From Gammaproteobacteria bacterium (GTDB taxonomy: Bacteria > Pseudomonadota > Gammaproteobacteria > Chromatiales > Chromatiaceae), in contig JAGRGY010000002.1 of the NCBI GenBank assembly GCA_020445255.1, forward strand, positions 124,001 to 188,000: a DNA stretch of 64,000 nt, in the 5' to 3' direction. A program made the position numbers and the translations under genes. How positions within the stretch are numbered: position 1 is the first letter of the stretch; each line of letters opens with the position of its first letter. Below the pieces are notes generated by a model. The model did not search any database. It worked only from the letters and a program-made list of their open reading frames with translations, and was not told where the DNA came from. Shown here in pieces: positions 27,684 through 36,481 of the stretch.

Positions 27684-28114
27684 GGCCGGTACAGCTCCGT
27701 CGGGTCGATCAGCACATCGCGGTCGACGACGACGCGGTCACCGTCGATGCGGTTGTAGAAGCAGGCGCGCCTGCCGGTGTGGCACGCGGGACCGGTCTGG
27801 TCGACCTTCAGCAGCAGCGTATCGCCGTCGCAGTCGATGCGCGCCTCCCTGAGCATCTGCACCTGGCCGGACGATTCACCCTTGCGCCACAGCCGGCCGC
27901 GCGAGCGGGACCAGTAGCAAACGCGACCGGTGGTCAGCGTTTCGTCGAGGGCAATGCGATTCATCCACGCCAGCATCAGCACCTCGCCCGAGTCGTATTG
28001 CTGCGCGATCGCCGGCAGCAGGCCGTCGGCGTTCCACGGCAACGCATCGAGCACCCGCGCCAGCGGGACCGAGCCGCCGGTCTGCGCCGCCTCGAGTTCC
28101 TTGAAAACGCCCAT
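27680..28114 (-). CDS. hisI: Phosphoribosyl-AMP cyclohydrolase, stand-alone
   Basis: HisI opens the purine ring of PR-AMP in histidine biosynthesis. The 144-residue protein has the signature RVCYWSRSRGRLWRKGESSG and the metal-binding cysteines and aspartates in DCDGDTLLLKVDQTGPACH. Unlike enterobacterial HisIE it lacks a fused HisE domain. No other his gene is in the window; it heads a mixed operon with gloB and a dihydroorotase. It is divergent from the DUF1820 gene. Confidence 0.95.
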   Translation of the reverse strand: MGVFKELEAAQTGGSVPLARVLDALPWNADGLLPAIAQQYDSGEVLMLAWMNRIALDETLTTGRVCYWSRSRGRLWRKGESSGQVQMLREARIDCDGDTLLLKVDQTGPACHTGRRACFYNRIDGDRVVVDRDVLIDPTELYRP

Positions 28115-28215
28115 CGCACACCCGGATCCGACCAGTTGGGCTGGGCATGATACCGCACCCGCGGCGACGGCTTCGGCCTTAGAATGCGAGGCGCCACGCC
28201 GCGTCGGGAGGACGA

Positions 28216-28539
28216 ATGCACATCTACCGGGTCTCGTTCCACAACAACGGCAAGCTGTACCAGCTGCACGCGCAGCAGGTCGCGTCGGCCCAGCTCTACG
28301 GCTTCGTCGAGGTCAGTGGGCTGCTGTTCGGCGAGCACACCGCACTGGTGATCGACCCCGCCGAAGACCGGCTGAGGGCCGAATTCGACGGCGTGCAGCG
28401 ACTGATCCTGCCGATGCACGCAATCGTGCGCATCGAGGAGGTTGAACGCCGCGGTCAGAACAAGATCCTCGACATCGACGGCTCGCCCAGCAACATCACG
28501 CCCTTCCCGCTGCCGCCGGGCGACCGCGGCAAACGCTGA
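28216..28539 (+). CDS. DUF1820 family protein
   Basis: A 107-residue protein matching the DUF1820 pattern: IYRVSFHNNGKLYQLHA, LYGFVEVSGLLFGE, LILPMHAIVRIEEVE. This is a small conserved gammaproteobacterial family of unknown role. GGGAGGA lies six bases before the ATG, a strong ribosome binding site. A TAGAAT hexamer at 28180-28185 could be the -10 box. The C-terminal tail is Pro/Gly-rich and probably disordered. Confidence 0.88.
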   Translation: MHIYRVSFHNNGKLYQLHAQQVASAQLYGFVEVSGLLFGEHTALVIDPAEDRLRAEFDGVQRLILPMHAIVRIEEVERRGQNKILDIDGSPSNITPFPLPPGDRGKR

Positions 28540-28600
28540 CTCACAGGCGTCGGCGGAAATAAGGCAGAATCCGGTCGGGGACACTACAAGCGGACCGCCC

Positions 28601-29557
28601 GTGGACGTAGACAACGACACACCGCTGCGGCAGCGCATCCTGCGCCAGCGCGCAACACTGCACAATATGCTGATCGACCCGATGCGCCGGGTCGCGCGGC
28701 GCTGCGCCAAGGTCTGGGAGGACCGGCCGTCGCTCGACCACCTGCTGACGGAATCCATGCCCAAGGTGCCGTATGTCAGCTACCTGTACGCACTCGACCG
28801 CAACGGGATCCAGATCAGCTCCAATGCGTCCTGTGACGGCCTGATGCCGGAGGACTTCGGTCGCGACCGTTCACACCGCCCCTACATGACCAGCCTGCCA
28901 CCCAACCGCGACATGTCGCTGTCCGAGGCCTACATCAGCCTGCGCGCCAACCGGCCGTCAGTAACGGCGATCCAGCGTGTCTACCGCGACGACCAGTTCA
29001 TCGGCTACCTCGGTGGCGACTTCGACCTGCGCGGCCTGCCGATCACCAAGGAACTGTACTCGGAGCCGACCCGCTGGCGTCAGCTCAAGGGCGACCCGGC
29101 GATCCGCGGCCACGTGTTCCAGCAGTGCCGGATCCAGAGCCGCCTCGACGAACACATCGACGAGATCCTGCCGACGCTCGAGGAACTCGTCGTCGAGAGC
29201 GGCGTGTTCCACCTGAAGATCCATTTCTCCAGCAGCCGCGCGACCATTTGGCTGCTGGACGACCCGTTCCGTTACCAGCTGCTCGAATTCGAGGACCTGG
29301 TCGACCCGGACGTTTGCCTGGCCTTCCCGCATCGCGACTACCCGACCGACGCGGTCGTGCCGCAGGACCAGATCCGGCCGATCTTCGACACCTTCCGCCA
29401 CCTGCGCTTCGCCGACGACACCATCTACCTGCGTGCCGGCTCGATCAACGTGTTCAACGGCATCGTCGGCCTGAACTTCTCGTGCGACGGCTCGCACTAC
29501 ATCCCGTTCGACCAGTTCCTGGCGCGCGACTCGGAGTTCTGGAACGGTATCGGCTAG
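28601..29557 (+). CDS. Cytoplasmic PDC (Cache-like) sensor-domain protein without output domain
   Basis: A 318-residue protein starting GTG at 28601. Residues about 30-150 resemble a PDC/Cache sensor: VPYVSYLYALDRNGIQIS, DRSHRPYM, and SEAYISLRANRPSVTAIQRV. These domains normally sit in the periplasmic part of chemoreceptors or kinases, but here there is no signal peptide or membrane segment. The C-terminal half (about 170-318) is another globular domain that I do not recognise and carries no GGDEF, kinase or HAMP motif. It may bind a small ligand in the cytoplasm. Family recognition is moderate. Confidence 0.65.
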   Translation: MDVDNDTPLRQRILRQRATLHNMLIDPMRRVARRCAKVWEDRPSLDHLLTESMPKVPYVSYLYALDRNGIQISSNASCDGLMPEDFGRDRSHRPYMTSLPPNRDMSLSEAYISLRANRPSVTAIQRVYRDDQFIGYLGGDFDLRGLPITKELYSEPTRWRQLKGDPAIRGHVFQQCRIQSRLDEHIDEILPTLEELVVESGVFHLKIHFSSSRATIWLLDDPFRYQLLEFEDLVDPDVCLAFPHRDYPTDAVVPQDQIRPIFDTFRHLRFADDTIYLRAGSINVFNGIVGLNFSCDGSHYIPFDQFLARDSEFWNGIG

Positions 29558-29663
29558 CACGCGGCGGACAAACCCGCGCCCACCACCGGTTTGAAACCCG
29601 GCACGGCAGGTGGACAATCGAACACATTCGGCACCGACGGCCGGCCGCATCCGGGAGCAGACG

Positions 29664-29978
29664 ATGGACATGCAGCAACAGATCGAGCAACGCCTGCGCG
29701 AGTCGTTCGCGCCGCTGCACCTCGAGGTGCAGAACGAGAGCCACATGCACAACGTGCCCGAGGGCTCGCAATCACATTTCCGCGTCGTGCTGGTCAGCGA
29801 CCGCTTCGACGGCAAGCCGCTGCTGCAGCGCCACCGCGCAGTCAACGGTACATTGTCGGACGAACTCGCCGGTGGCATCCATGCGCTAGCCCTGCACACG
29901 ATGACCCCGGAAGAATGGTTCGCAAAGGGTGGCGAAGCACCGCAGTCTCCGCCCTGTCTCGGCGGCGGCAAGGCATGA
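29664..29978 (+). CDS. bolA: BolA family protein
   Basis: A 104-residue BolA/IbaG-type protein with the class features MQQQIEQRLRESFAPLHLEV, NESHMHNVPEGSQSHFRVVL and the helix-turn segment RHRAVNGTLSDELAGGIHAL. BolA proteins bind [2Fe-2S] clusters with monothiol glutaredoxins, and BolA also acts as a regulator. The next gene, overlapping by 4 nt, encodes a glutaredoxin-like protein, which fits such a pairing. ATG at 29664 follows GGGAGCAG. Confidence 0.93.
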   Translation: MDMQQQIEQRLRESFAPLHLEVQNESHMHNVPEGSQSHFRVVLVSDRFDGKPLLQRHRAVNGTLSDELAGGIHALALHTMTPEEWFAKGGEAPQSPPCLGGGKA

Positions 29979-30364
29979 TCGCGCAGCTGATCCGCTGGCC
30001 GATCGGGCGGCTCATCCTGTTCGTCGATGCGCTGACCGCGCCACGACGGCCGCAGCGTCAACCCGCCGAACAGGCGCGTGTCGACGCAACGACGCGCGGC
30101 CTGTCCCTGTACCAGTTTCACGCCTGCCCGTTCTGTGTGAAGACCCGGCGCGCACTGCGCCGCCTTGGTGCCGACATTGAACTGCGCAATGCCAAGCTTG
30201 CTCCGTGGCGCGACGAGCTGCTGGACGGCGGCGGCCGCCTGCAGGTGCCCTGTCTGCGCATCCCGCAGACCGATGGCGGCGTGCACTGGCTGTACGAGTC
30301 CGACGACATCATCGCCTACCTGGAAGGATTGGTCGGCGACGGCACCGCCAATGCAGCCGCCTGA
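29975..30364 (+). CDS. Membrane-anchored glutaredoxin-like protein (CPFC)
   Basis: A 129-residue protein with an N-terminal hydrophobic stretch (LIRWPIGRLILFVDALTA, about residues 5-22), then a glutaredoxin fold. The fold has active site CPFC, the cis-Pro segment LQVPCLRIP and the C-terminal ESDDIIAYLEGL glutathione-site helix. A dithiol CPFC site distinguishes it from the monothiol CGFS Grx that usually pairs with BolA. Its ATG overlaps the bolA stop, so the two are co-translated. The N-terminal segment may attach it to the inner membrane. Confidence 0.87.
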   Translation: MIAQLIRWPIGRLILFVDALTAPRRPQRQPAEQARVDATTRGLSLYQFHACPFCVKTRRALRRLGADIELRNAKLAPWRDELLDGGGRLQVPCLRIPQTDGGVHWLYESDDIIAYLEGLVGDGTANAAA

Positions 30365-30476
30365 GGCGCCGCCTGCACGACGCCCTGCCAAATCGCGGTA
30401 ACATTCCAGCCCGTTCCGCCACCTCCGGCAGCGTGCGCGAAGGTCACCCGTCCATTCCAAAGACACCCCGCCCGTC

Positions 30477-31676
30477 ATGATCGATCCACTTTCGCTCGGC
30501 GCCCTCGCCAGCGTCCAGAACCTGTTGCTGCAACTCGTCGAGTCACTGCCCGCCCGCGACTGCAAGCGGCGCTTCGACGAGGCGCTGCCGTCAGCGGGAT
30601 GGCTGCTCGGCCGCGCGGTCTACCTCGAACTGCACCTGCTGCGCAACATCGTAATCGGCGACGACGATCTCGCCACGCGCGTGCGACACCTGTTCGACGC
30701 CAGCGAAAGGCCGGCGGCGTCGGTCGATGACGAACTGCCGCCGCAGGATCATCTGCTGAACTGGGCGGCACAGGTGTTCGACGAGCATCTGGCCCGCCTC
30801 GCCAACCCGGGTGGCGTTCCCGATCATCCACTGCTCGACGACAGCTGGCTGGTGTGGCATCTGGCGCAACGACTGGGCCTGGTCTATGAACGGCTGCTCG
30901 CCGTGCTGAATGCGCGCAGCGCCGACCGAGAGCGGGGCGAATACCGGGTCGGGTCGGTGCTCGACCCACGCCTGCCACACGACGATACATGCCGCATCGA
31001 ACAGGGCCACTACCGGATCGGTGCGCGCGGCGGCGCGGTGATGCCGAACGAGCGCCCGCCCCAGGTCGTCGAGCTGAACGCGTTCCGCATCGCCCGCCGG
31101 CCCGTGAGCAACGCCGAATACCTGGCCTTCATCGACGACGGCGGCTACGCCACCGCAGGGTGGTGGGACGATGTTGGCTGGCACTGGCGTACACAGGGCG
31201 TGGTCGCGGCACCGTGGCAGTGGCGGCGCGACGCCGACGACCACTGGTACGAGGTCGGCCTGAACGGTGCCGTCGATCTGCACCCGGATGCCCCGGTTGC
31301 CGGGCTGAGCGCCCACGAGGCGCGCGCATTCGCCGCCTGGGCGGCGGGGCGCGGCGACGGATTGAGTGGCGCGGTGCCACAGCACGAATTCCAATGGGAG
31401 GTTGCCGCGCGGCTGGGCGAGCTGACCGACGCTGGCCGGAGCTGGGAATGGTGTGCGAACGCCATCCACGCCTATCCCGCGTACGAGCCGCCGGACGACC
31501 CGTCACTCGAACCCTGTGCATGTGACCGCGACCTGATCGCGCTGCGCGGCGGATGCCTGCACAGTCAACCCGGCATCCGACGCACGACGTTCAGATACTG
31601 CGCCGAAGCCGGAGACCGCACCCGGTTCGCCGGTGTGCGCCTGGTGATGCCGCCGGGCAAGGCGATCTGGGAATAA
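30477..31676 (+). CDS. SUMF1/EgtB-like protein with DinB-like N-terminal domain
   Basis: A 399-residue protein. The N-terminal about 170 residues form a helical DinB/EgtB-like bundle (LLGRAVYLELHLLRN and DHLLNWAAQVFDEHLARL). The C-terminal about 220 residues form an FGE-sulfatase (SUMF1) fold with FRIARRPVSNAEYLAFID, AHEARAFAAWAAGR, RSWEWCANAIHAY and a terminal FAGVRLVMPPG. That order is found in the ergothioneine/ovothiol sulfoxide synthases, non-heme iron enzymes. The HX3HXE iron triad of EgtB is not evident, so I do not call it EgtB. The gene appears monocistronic. Confidence 0.75.
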   Translation: MIDPLSLGALASVQNLLLQLVESLPARDCKRRFDEALPSAGWLLGRAVYLELHLLRNIVIGDDDLATRVRHLFDASERPAASVDDELPPQDHLLNWAAQVFDEHLARLANPGGVPDHPLLDDSWLVWHLAQRLGLVYERLLAVLNARSADRERGEYRVGSVLDPRLPHDDTCRIEQGHYRIGARGGAVMPNERPPQVVELNAFRIARRPVSNAEYLAFIDDGGYATAGWWDDVGWHWRTQGVVAAPWQWRRDADDHWYEVGLNGAVDLHPDAPVAGLSAHEARAFAAWAAGRGDGLSGAVPQHEFQWEVAARLGELTDAGRSWEWCANAIHAYPAYEPPDDPSLEPCACDRDLIALRGGCLHSQPGIRRTTFRYCAEAGDRTRFAGVRLVMPPGKAIWE

Positions 31677-31724
31677 CGCTACAGCCAGGCCGTGCGCTCA
31701 GCGGCGCCATCCGCGACCCGGGGA

Positions 31725-32402
31725 TCAGCGCACGATATCGAGCAGTTGCATCTCGAAGATCAGGGTCTCGTTCGGCCCGATGTCCGCACCGGCGCCCTTC
31801 TCACCGTACGCCAGCGTGCTTGGCATGAACACCTGCCAGCGGTCGCCGACATGCATCAGCGACAGCGCCTCACGAAAACCCGGCACCACGCCGGCGAGCG
31901 GAAACTCGGCCGGCTCACCGCGCTCGATCGAGCTGTCGAACACGCGACCGTCGATCAAGGTCCCCTGATAGTGCACACGTACGGTGTCGTCGGCGCCCGG
32001 CTGTTCACCGTCACCCTTGTCGAGCACGCGATACTGCAGGCCGCTCGGCAGCGCGACGACGTCGGCATTCGTCGCGTTGCGTGCGAGAAACTCCTGCCCG
32101 GCACGCAGGTTGTCGGCGGCCTTCGCGGCGCGCTGCTCGGCGAGCAGGCGCTGCTGATCGACGATCGCCTGACGCATCTCGTCGGTGCTCAGACGCAGGG
32201 TGCGCTCGTTCAGCACGTCATCGATCGCCTGCGCGAACGAGGCGCTGTCGAGCTGGCTGATGCCCTGCGCGCGCAGCAGTTGGCCGAGACGCACACCCAT
32301 GGTGTAGCTGTAACGCTCGGCCACGTCGGATCCGGCATCCGCTGCCGGCGCGAGGTGGGGGAAAATCAGTGACAGGGACAACAGCAAAATCGCTTTTTTC
32401 AT
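31725..32402 (-). CDS. Periplasmic FKBP-type peptidyl-prolyl isomerase, FkpA/Mip-like
   Basis: A 225-residue exported chaperone. The signal peptide MKKAILLLSLSLIFPHLAPA is followed by an N-terminal dimerisation helix region (about 25-110, RYSYTMGVRLGQLLRAQG). A C-terminal FKBP domain follows, with VRVHYQGTLIDGRVFDSSI, GVVPGFREALSLMHVGDRW and AYGEKGAGADIGPNETLIF. ATG at 32402 gives the textbook signal sequence. FkpA/Mip proteins fold outer-membrane and periplasmic proteins. It is the second of three FKBPs in the window. Confidence 0.93.
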   Translation of the reverse strand: MKKAILLLSLSLIFPHLAPAADAGSDVAERYSYTMGVRLGQLLRAQGISQLDSASFAQAIDDVLNERTLRLSTDEMRQAIVDQQRLLAEQRAAKAADNLRAGQEFLARNATNADVVALPSGLQYRVLDKGDGEQPGADDTVRVHYQGTLIDGRVFDSSIERGEPAEFPLAGVVPGFREALSLMHVGDRWQVFMPSTLAYGEKGAGADIGPNETLIFEMQLLDIVR

Positions 32403-32558
32403 GGCATCTCGGACCGTTTGAAGAAGGACGCTCCCAGTTTCGGAAGGGCGCGCCTGAAATACGTAAATCACTTCACAGATTGCAATACGGGCTATTAACC
32501 CGGAAATCGGCGTGTCGATAATACAGGCAACAGGATGAGGTCTGAGCGGACATTTGTC

Positions 32559-32786
32559 ATGATCGGCAAACTCGGAAACACGGCACTCCAGGGCTACCAG
32601 CGCAGCACCCAGGGCATGGTGCGCAGCGCGGCCGAAATCGCCCGTGCGTCGCGGCCCGGCGACCAGTCCGACATGACCCGTGCGATGGTCGAACTGAAAC
32701 AGCACGAACATGCGGCAAAGGCGAATCTGAAAACGCTCTCCGTTGCTGACCGCATGCTCGGTGCGCTGCTCGACGTCAAGGCCTGA
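32559..32786 (+). CDS. Mini protein resembling the C-terminus of flagellar rod/hook proteins
   Basis: A 75-residue protein (83 if ATG at 32535 is used). Its C-terminal half, DMTRAMVELKQHEHAAKANL followed by KTLSVADRMLGALLDVKA, matches the terminal helix of FlgE/FlgF/FlgG-type axial proteins. Those proteins end with a vemi.tQraYeaNak.i.t.dqml.tl pattern (Flg_bbr_C). No other flagellar gene is present. Stand-alone proteins like this exist in several gammaproteobacteria, often annotated as flagellar by similarity. It lies alone between two minus-strand genes. The function is unknown. Confidence 0.6.
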   Translation: MIGKLGNTALQGYQRSTQGMVRSAAEIARASRPGDQSDMTRAMVELKQHEHAAKANLKTLSVADRMLGALLDVKA

Positions 32787-32918
32787 CGGCGGCGGGCCGT
32801 CGAACGGGTCGGGGCATCCCACTTCGCAGTACAGCCAATGCGTGCCCGGTACAGCGCCGCCACGCTTCCGCCGTCCACCCCGTTTCCACCAGTCTCTTCC
32901 CCACTCGACCGCCGTCAG

Positions 32919-33764
32919 TCAATCATCGAACAGCATCGAATAGTCGGTCGCACGCACATCCTTTGTCAGCCCGCCGACCGAGATGAAATCGACGCCGGTC
33001 GACGCGATCGCCGCGACGGTCGTCAGGTCGACGCCGCCCGAGGCCTCCAGCCGCGCGCGCCCCGCGGTGCAAACGACCGCCTGCCGCAATCCGTCGAGAT
33101 CGAAATTGTCCAGCAGGATTCTTTGTGCACCTGCGGCGAGCGCCTGTTCCAGCTCGTCGAGGGATTCCACCTCGACCTCGATCATCAGCCCGGGCGCGGC
33201 CGCCGCCTGCGCCGCCCGCATCGCCGCGGCGATCGAGCCGGCAGCGCGGATATGGTTCTCCTTGATCAGGATGGCGTCAAACAGACCTATGCGGTGGTTG
33301 CTCGCACCGCCGCAACGCACCGCGTACTTTTGCGCCAGACGCAGCCCCGGCAGGGTCTTGCGCGTATCAAGTATCGTCGCGCCGCTGCCGGCGACCGCGT
33401 CGACATAGCGCGCCGCCGCGGTGGCCGTACCCGACAGGGTCTGCAGAAAATTCAGCGCCGTGCGTTCCCCGCTCAGGATCGCCCGCGCCGGACCTTGCAG
33501 CGCGCACACGCGTTCACCCGACTTCAGCCGGGCACCGTCGGCGTTCGCCCAATGCACCGCGACGCCGGCATCGAGCTGGGCAAACACCTCATCGAACCAG
33601 GCGATACCGCACAACACCGCGGGCTCACGCGCGACCACGTGCGCATGCGTGCGTGTGCCCGCCGGGACCAGCGCGGCGGTGAGGTCGCCGCTGCCGACGT
33701 CCTCGGCCAGCGCCGCGGCGACCTGGCCCCGGATCTGGGCGCGCTCCGCGGGCTGCATGATCAC
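32919..33764 (-). CDS. nadC: Quinolinate phosphoribosyltransferase (carboxylating)
   Basis: NadC makes nicotinate mononucleotide from quinolinate and PRPP in de novo NAD synthesis. The 281-residue protein has [76 protein letters not shown] and the C-terminal [11 protein letters not shown] and [11 protein letters not shown] motifs, a complete set. It begins either at GTG 33764, overlapping the FKBP stop (GTGA), or at ATG two codons on. No nadA or nadB is in the window. Confidence 0.97.
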   Translation of the reverse strand: MIMQPAERAQIRGQVAAALAEDVGSGDLTAALVPAGTRTHAHVVAREPAVLCGIAWFDEVFAQLDAGVAVHWANADGARLKSGERVCALQGPARAILSGERTALNFLQTLSGTATAAARYVDAVAGSGATILDTRKTLPGLRLAQKYAVRCGGASNHRIGLFDAILIKENHIRAAGSIAAAMRAAQAAAAPGLMIEVEVESLDELEQALAAGAQRILLDNFDLDGLRQAVVCTAGRARLEASGGVDLTTVAAIASTGVDFISVGGLTKDVRATDYSMLFDD

Positions 33765-34105
33765 GCGATGCCGAGCAGCTCGACCTCGAACACCAGTGTC
33801 GCATTGGGCGGGATCACCCCGCCGGCGCCGCGCGCGCCATAACCGAGCTGTGGCGGGATCGTCAGTTTGCGCTTACCGCCGACCTTCATGCCGGCCACCC
33901 CCTCGTCCCAGCCCCGGATCACCATGCCACGCCCGAGCGCGAATTCGAACGGTTCACCGCGATCGACGCTGGAGTCGAACTTGCTGCCGTCAGTCAACCA
34001 GCCGGTGTAGTGCACGCTGACGCGTTGGCCGGCCGCGGCGGTCGCGCCGTCGCCCGGGGTGATGTCCTCGAATTTGAGTCCGGAATCGGTAATCTGTTCG
34101 GCCAT
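33761..34105 (-). CDS. Small cytoplasmic FKBP-type peptidyl-prolyl isomerase
   Basis: A compact single-domain FKBP of 114 residues: [60 protein letters not shown]. Nearly every active-site residue of FKBP12 is present (Tyr, Phe, Asp, Val/Ile, Trp). It has no signal peptide, so it is cytoplasmic. It starts at ATG 34105 and is coupled to nadC by a 4-nt overlap, an odd functional pairing. Confidence 0.93.
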   Translation of the reverse strand: MAEQITDSGLKFEDITPGDGATAAAGQRVSVHYTGWLTDGSKFDSSVDRGEPFEFALGRGMVIRGWDEGVAGMKVGGKRKLTIPPQLGYGARGAGGVIPPNATLVFEVELLGIA

Positions 34106-34156
34106 GAGGTTGCTCCTGTAGAGATTCTGGGCGGGCGCACGCGGTACGCACAGAAA

Positions 34157-34177
34157 AGCGCCGGCACGGGGCCGGCG
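34157..34177 (-). terminator. Rho-independent terminator of the DUF1631 gene
   Basis: On the minus strand a perfect 7-bp stem CGCCGGC / GCCGGCG with a 5-nt loop (34159-34177) is followed by CTTTTCTG, 43 nt after the stop of the DUF1631 gene. It also marks the upstream boundary of the FKBP-nadC unit. Confidence 0.6.
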
Positions 34178-34219
34178 TCGGGATTGTACTGTATTGCAGA
34201 CGGCTCGCGCCGCGGCGTC

Positions 34220-36481
34220 TCAGCCGGAATCGGGCTCGGCCGCGGTGTCGCGCAGCGCACTCAGCATCGCATCGAGCGCGCGATCCATCAGCGGGGTGTT
34301 GACGTCGCCAAGCACGCGTGCGGCGTCGCGACGGAAAAGCGCCGCGATCTCATGCAGGTGCATCTCACCCACTTTCATCCCCTTGCGGTTCACGAAGATG
34401 AAGTTTTCAGTCACGGTGCTGCGCCACGACAGCTTGCCGCGAAGCTGGCCCTCGTCTGTGTCCCATTCGAGCCACTGGCCGACCGCCAGCGCGCGTGCAC
34501 GATCGAGATGTTCGTCGTCGATGGCCTCGCGTTGGATATCGGCATTGGCCAGTGCCACCTCGGGAATGACCTCTTCGTCTTCGAGGTCGACGCTGTGGTC
34601 GCTCTCCCCGCGCAGGGCGGCGATGTGGCACGTCTGCAGGTCCTTGAACAGCTGGCCGGCGCGGTGCTGATCGAACGAGATGTTGTTGAGGCCGTCGCGC
34701 AGCTTCTTCAGCAGTTCTGGAATGGCCTTCAGAAGGCGCTGGCGTTCGTTCGGTTCGACCTTGGGCTGGATGCTCCAGATCAGTTCCTCGACCGCGTCGT
34801 AGGCGTGCTTCCAGGCCACGCTCTCTTCGCCTTCGCGCAGGTAGGCGAGCAGCATCACGTCGTGCCACCCCTCGCGCAGAATGTTGACGACCGCCATCGG
34901 CAGTTCGGGATTGGCGATGCGGAAGTCGTTCAGCACCTGCGCGACCCGGCGACGAGCGATCAGCAGCTGCTCCTGGCCGCGGGTCACCTGGTTGATGCGT
35001 TCCTCGGCAACCTCTGCTCCGCGCGCCTCGCGCTCGACGAAGTTCGAGAAGTCGTCGAAGATCTGGGCAAACAATCCGACATCGTCGGAAAAGTCACTCA
35101 GGACACGAGAGACAACGGATTCGATGCGTCCGTACAGCGATTTGGCCGAACGGTCGCCATCGTCGATCCAGCCCATCGCCGCGCGCGCCAGCGCGTTCAA
35201 CAGGCGTCGTGCCGGGTGCTGCTTGTTGCCGAAGAACGTACGGTCCAGCACCGCGACCTTCAACATCGGGATCTGCAGCCGCCCGATCAACGCCTTCATC
35301 GCGTCGGGCACGTTGCCGTCATCGAGGATGAAGTCGAACAACATGCCGATCACGTCGATCACGTCCTGATCGACCTGGTTGAGACGGCGCGACGGGGCCT
35401 CCGCCGAACCCATGTCGAGCTGACGACCGAGATTCAGCAGCATCTCGCTCTGCAGCGCCTGAATCTCCTGCGGGCTGACCGGTGCCTCGACCGATACATC
35501 ACGCTGCAGGCTGGTCAGTGCATCGACGAGTTCGTTCGAATGCACCGACGGCAGGTGCGCGTATTCGCCGCTCGCCCCCGGCAGGTAATGCGAAGGCAGG
35601 CTGGCAACACTGCGCTGACGGCGTCCCGAAAGCAGCTGCCCGAGCATGCCAAGAATCTGCTCCTGGCTGATTTCGTCGGCGACCGCTTCGCCAATCCCGG
35701 CCGGGTGGGTGACGGTTTCGCCCGTGTCCCCTGCCTCCTGCCGTGCGCGCTGGATCGACGGTGCCACCGGGTTGCGGCGGACCCGCTGGACGATCTTCGG
35801 CAGGACGCCGGCCTCGACCAGGGTGTCGTTGATGTCGTCGTACAGGCCACCGGCATACGCCATCACGTAGCGGTCGAACAGCTTGAACACGACCAGGCGC
35901 ACGCCGAGGTCGCCGCCCCACTGGCGCATCGCGGTGCGGAATCCATCGGCCAGCGCAAACGGGCCGACCGGGTTCTGCCGGGTGTTCAGGTCCGGCACCC
36001 CGACCAGCTGGGCGAAGCGCATGTTGAGCGCGAACAGCTCACGGTGATAACGGTTCTCGGCCTTCGATACCATGCCGCTGACGGCGAGGTTCTCTTCGAG
36101 TTCGTCATTCTCTACCAGGCTCATCTCGTCGCCGGCCTCTTCGACCGCCTCGGCCTGCACCGCAGGCACTGGATGGAGCCAGAAATCGTCGAAGCGGGTC
36201 AGCTGACCGTTGCGGAAGTCACCTTCGATCTGCTCGCGCAGCTTGCGCAGTTCACGCATGGCATCGAAGTAGCGCGTCTGCAGCACGTCGCTGGCCGACT
36301 TGTCGGCAAGCTGGTACAGCTCATCGTCGATGTGCTCGAACAGCTCCTGCATGAGGCGCGGCAAGGTATCGGCCAGGTGGCGGCGACACGCTGCGACGAG
36401 CTCGTGCGTGCGCGCATCGGCGATGCGCCGCCGTCCGCCCGCGAGGCCCTGATCAAAAGAAATGACGTTGTCGCGCACCAT
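34220..36481 (-). CDS. DUF1631 family protein
   Basis: A 753-residue cytoplasmic protein with the DUF1631 pattern along most of its length. Examples are RMRFAQLVGVP-like ALNMRFAQLVGVPDLNTRQN, NPVGPFALADGFRTAM, KLFDRYVMAYAGGLYDDIND, FNFIL-like LFDFILDDGNVPDAMKALIG and LIWSIQPKVEP. The C-terminal 90 residues (WLEWDTDEGQLRGKLSWRS, FIFVNRKGMKV) resemble a PilZ-like beta-barrel, as noted for this family, which would link it to c-di-GMP; that is inference. ATG at 36481 is chosen over a TTG one codon upstream. The leader contains the hairpin CCGATA/TATCGG at 36524-36539. Confidence 0.87.
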   Translation of the reverse strand: MVRDNVISFDQGLAGGRRRIADARTHELVAACRRHLADTLPRLMQELFEHIDDELYQLADKSASDVLQTRYFDAMRELRKLREQIEGDFRNGQLTRFDDFWLHPVPAVQAEAVEEAGDEMSLVENDELEENLAVSGMVSKAENRYHRELFALNMRFAQLVGVPDLNTRQNPVGPFALADGFRTAMRQWGGDLGVRLVVFKLFDRYVMAYAGGLYDDINDTLVEAGVLPKIVQRVRRNPVAPSIQRARQEAGDTGETVTHPAGIGEAVADEISQEQILGMLGQLLSGRRQRSVASLPSHYLPGASGEYAHLPSVHSNELVDALTSLQRDVSVEAPVSPQEIQALQSEMLLNLGRQLDMGSAEAPSRRLNQVDQDVIDVIGMLFDFILDDGNVPDAMKALIGRLQIPMLKVAVLDRTFFGNKQHPARRLLNALARAAMGWIDDGDRSAKSLYGRIESVVSRVLSDFSDDVGLFAQIFDDFSNFVEREARGAEVAEERINQVTRGQEQLLIARRRVAQVLNDFRIANPELPMAVVNILREGWHDVMLLAYLREGEESVAWKHAYDAVEELIWSIQPKVEPNERQRLLKAIPELLKKLRDGLNNISFDQHRAGQLFKDLQTCHIAALRGESDHSVDLEDEEVIPEVALANADIQREAIDDEHLDRARALAVGQWLEWDTDEGQLRGKLSWRSTVTENFIFVNRKGMKVGEMHLHEIAALFRRDAARVLGDVNTPLMDRALDAMLSALRDTAAEPDSG

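Noticed and set aside
33761..34105. FKBP-nadC as a functional complex
   Set aside because: The 4-nt overlap shows coupled translation only; nothing in the sequence links the two activities.
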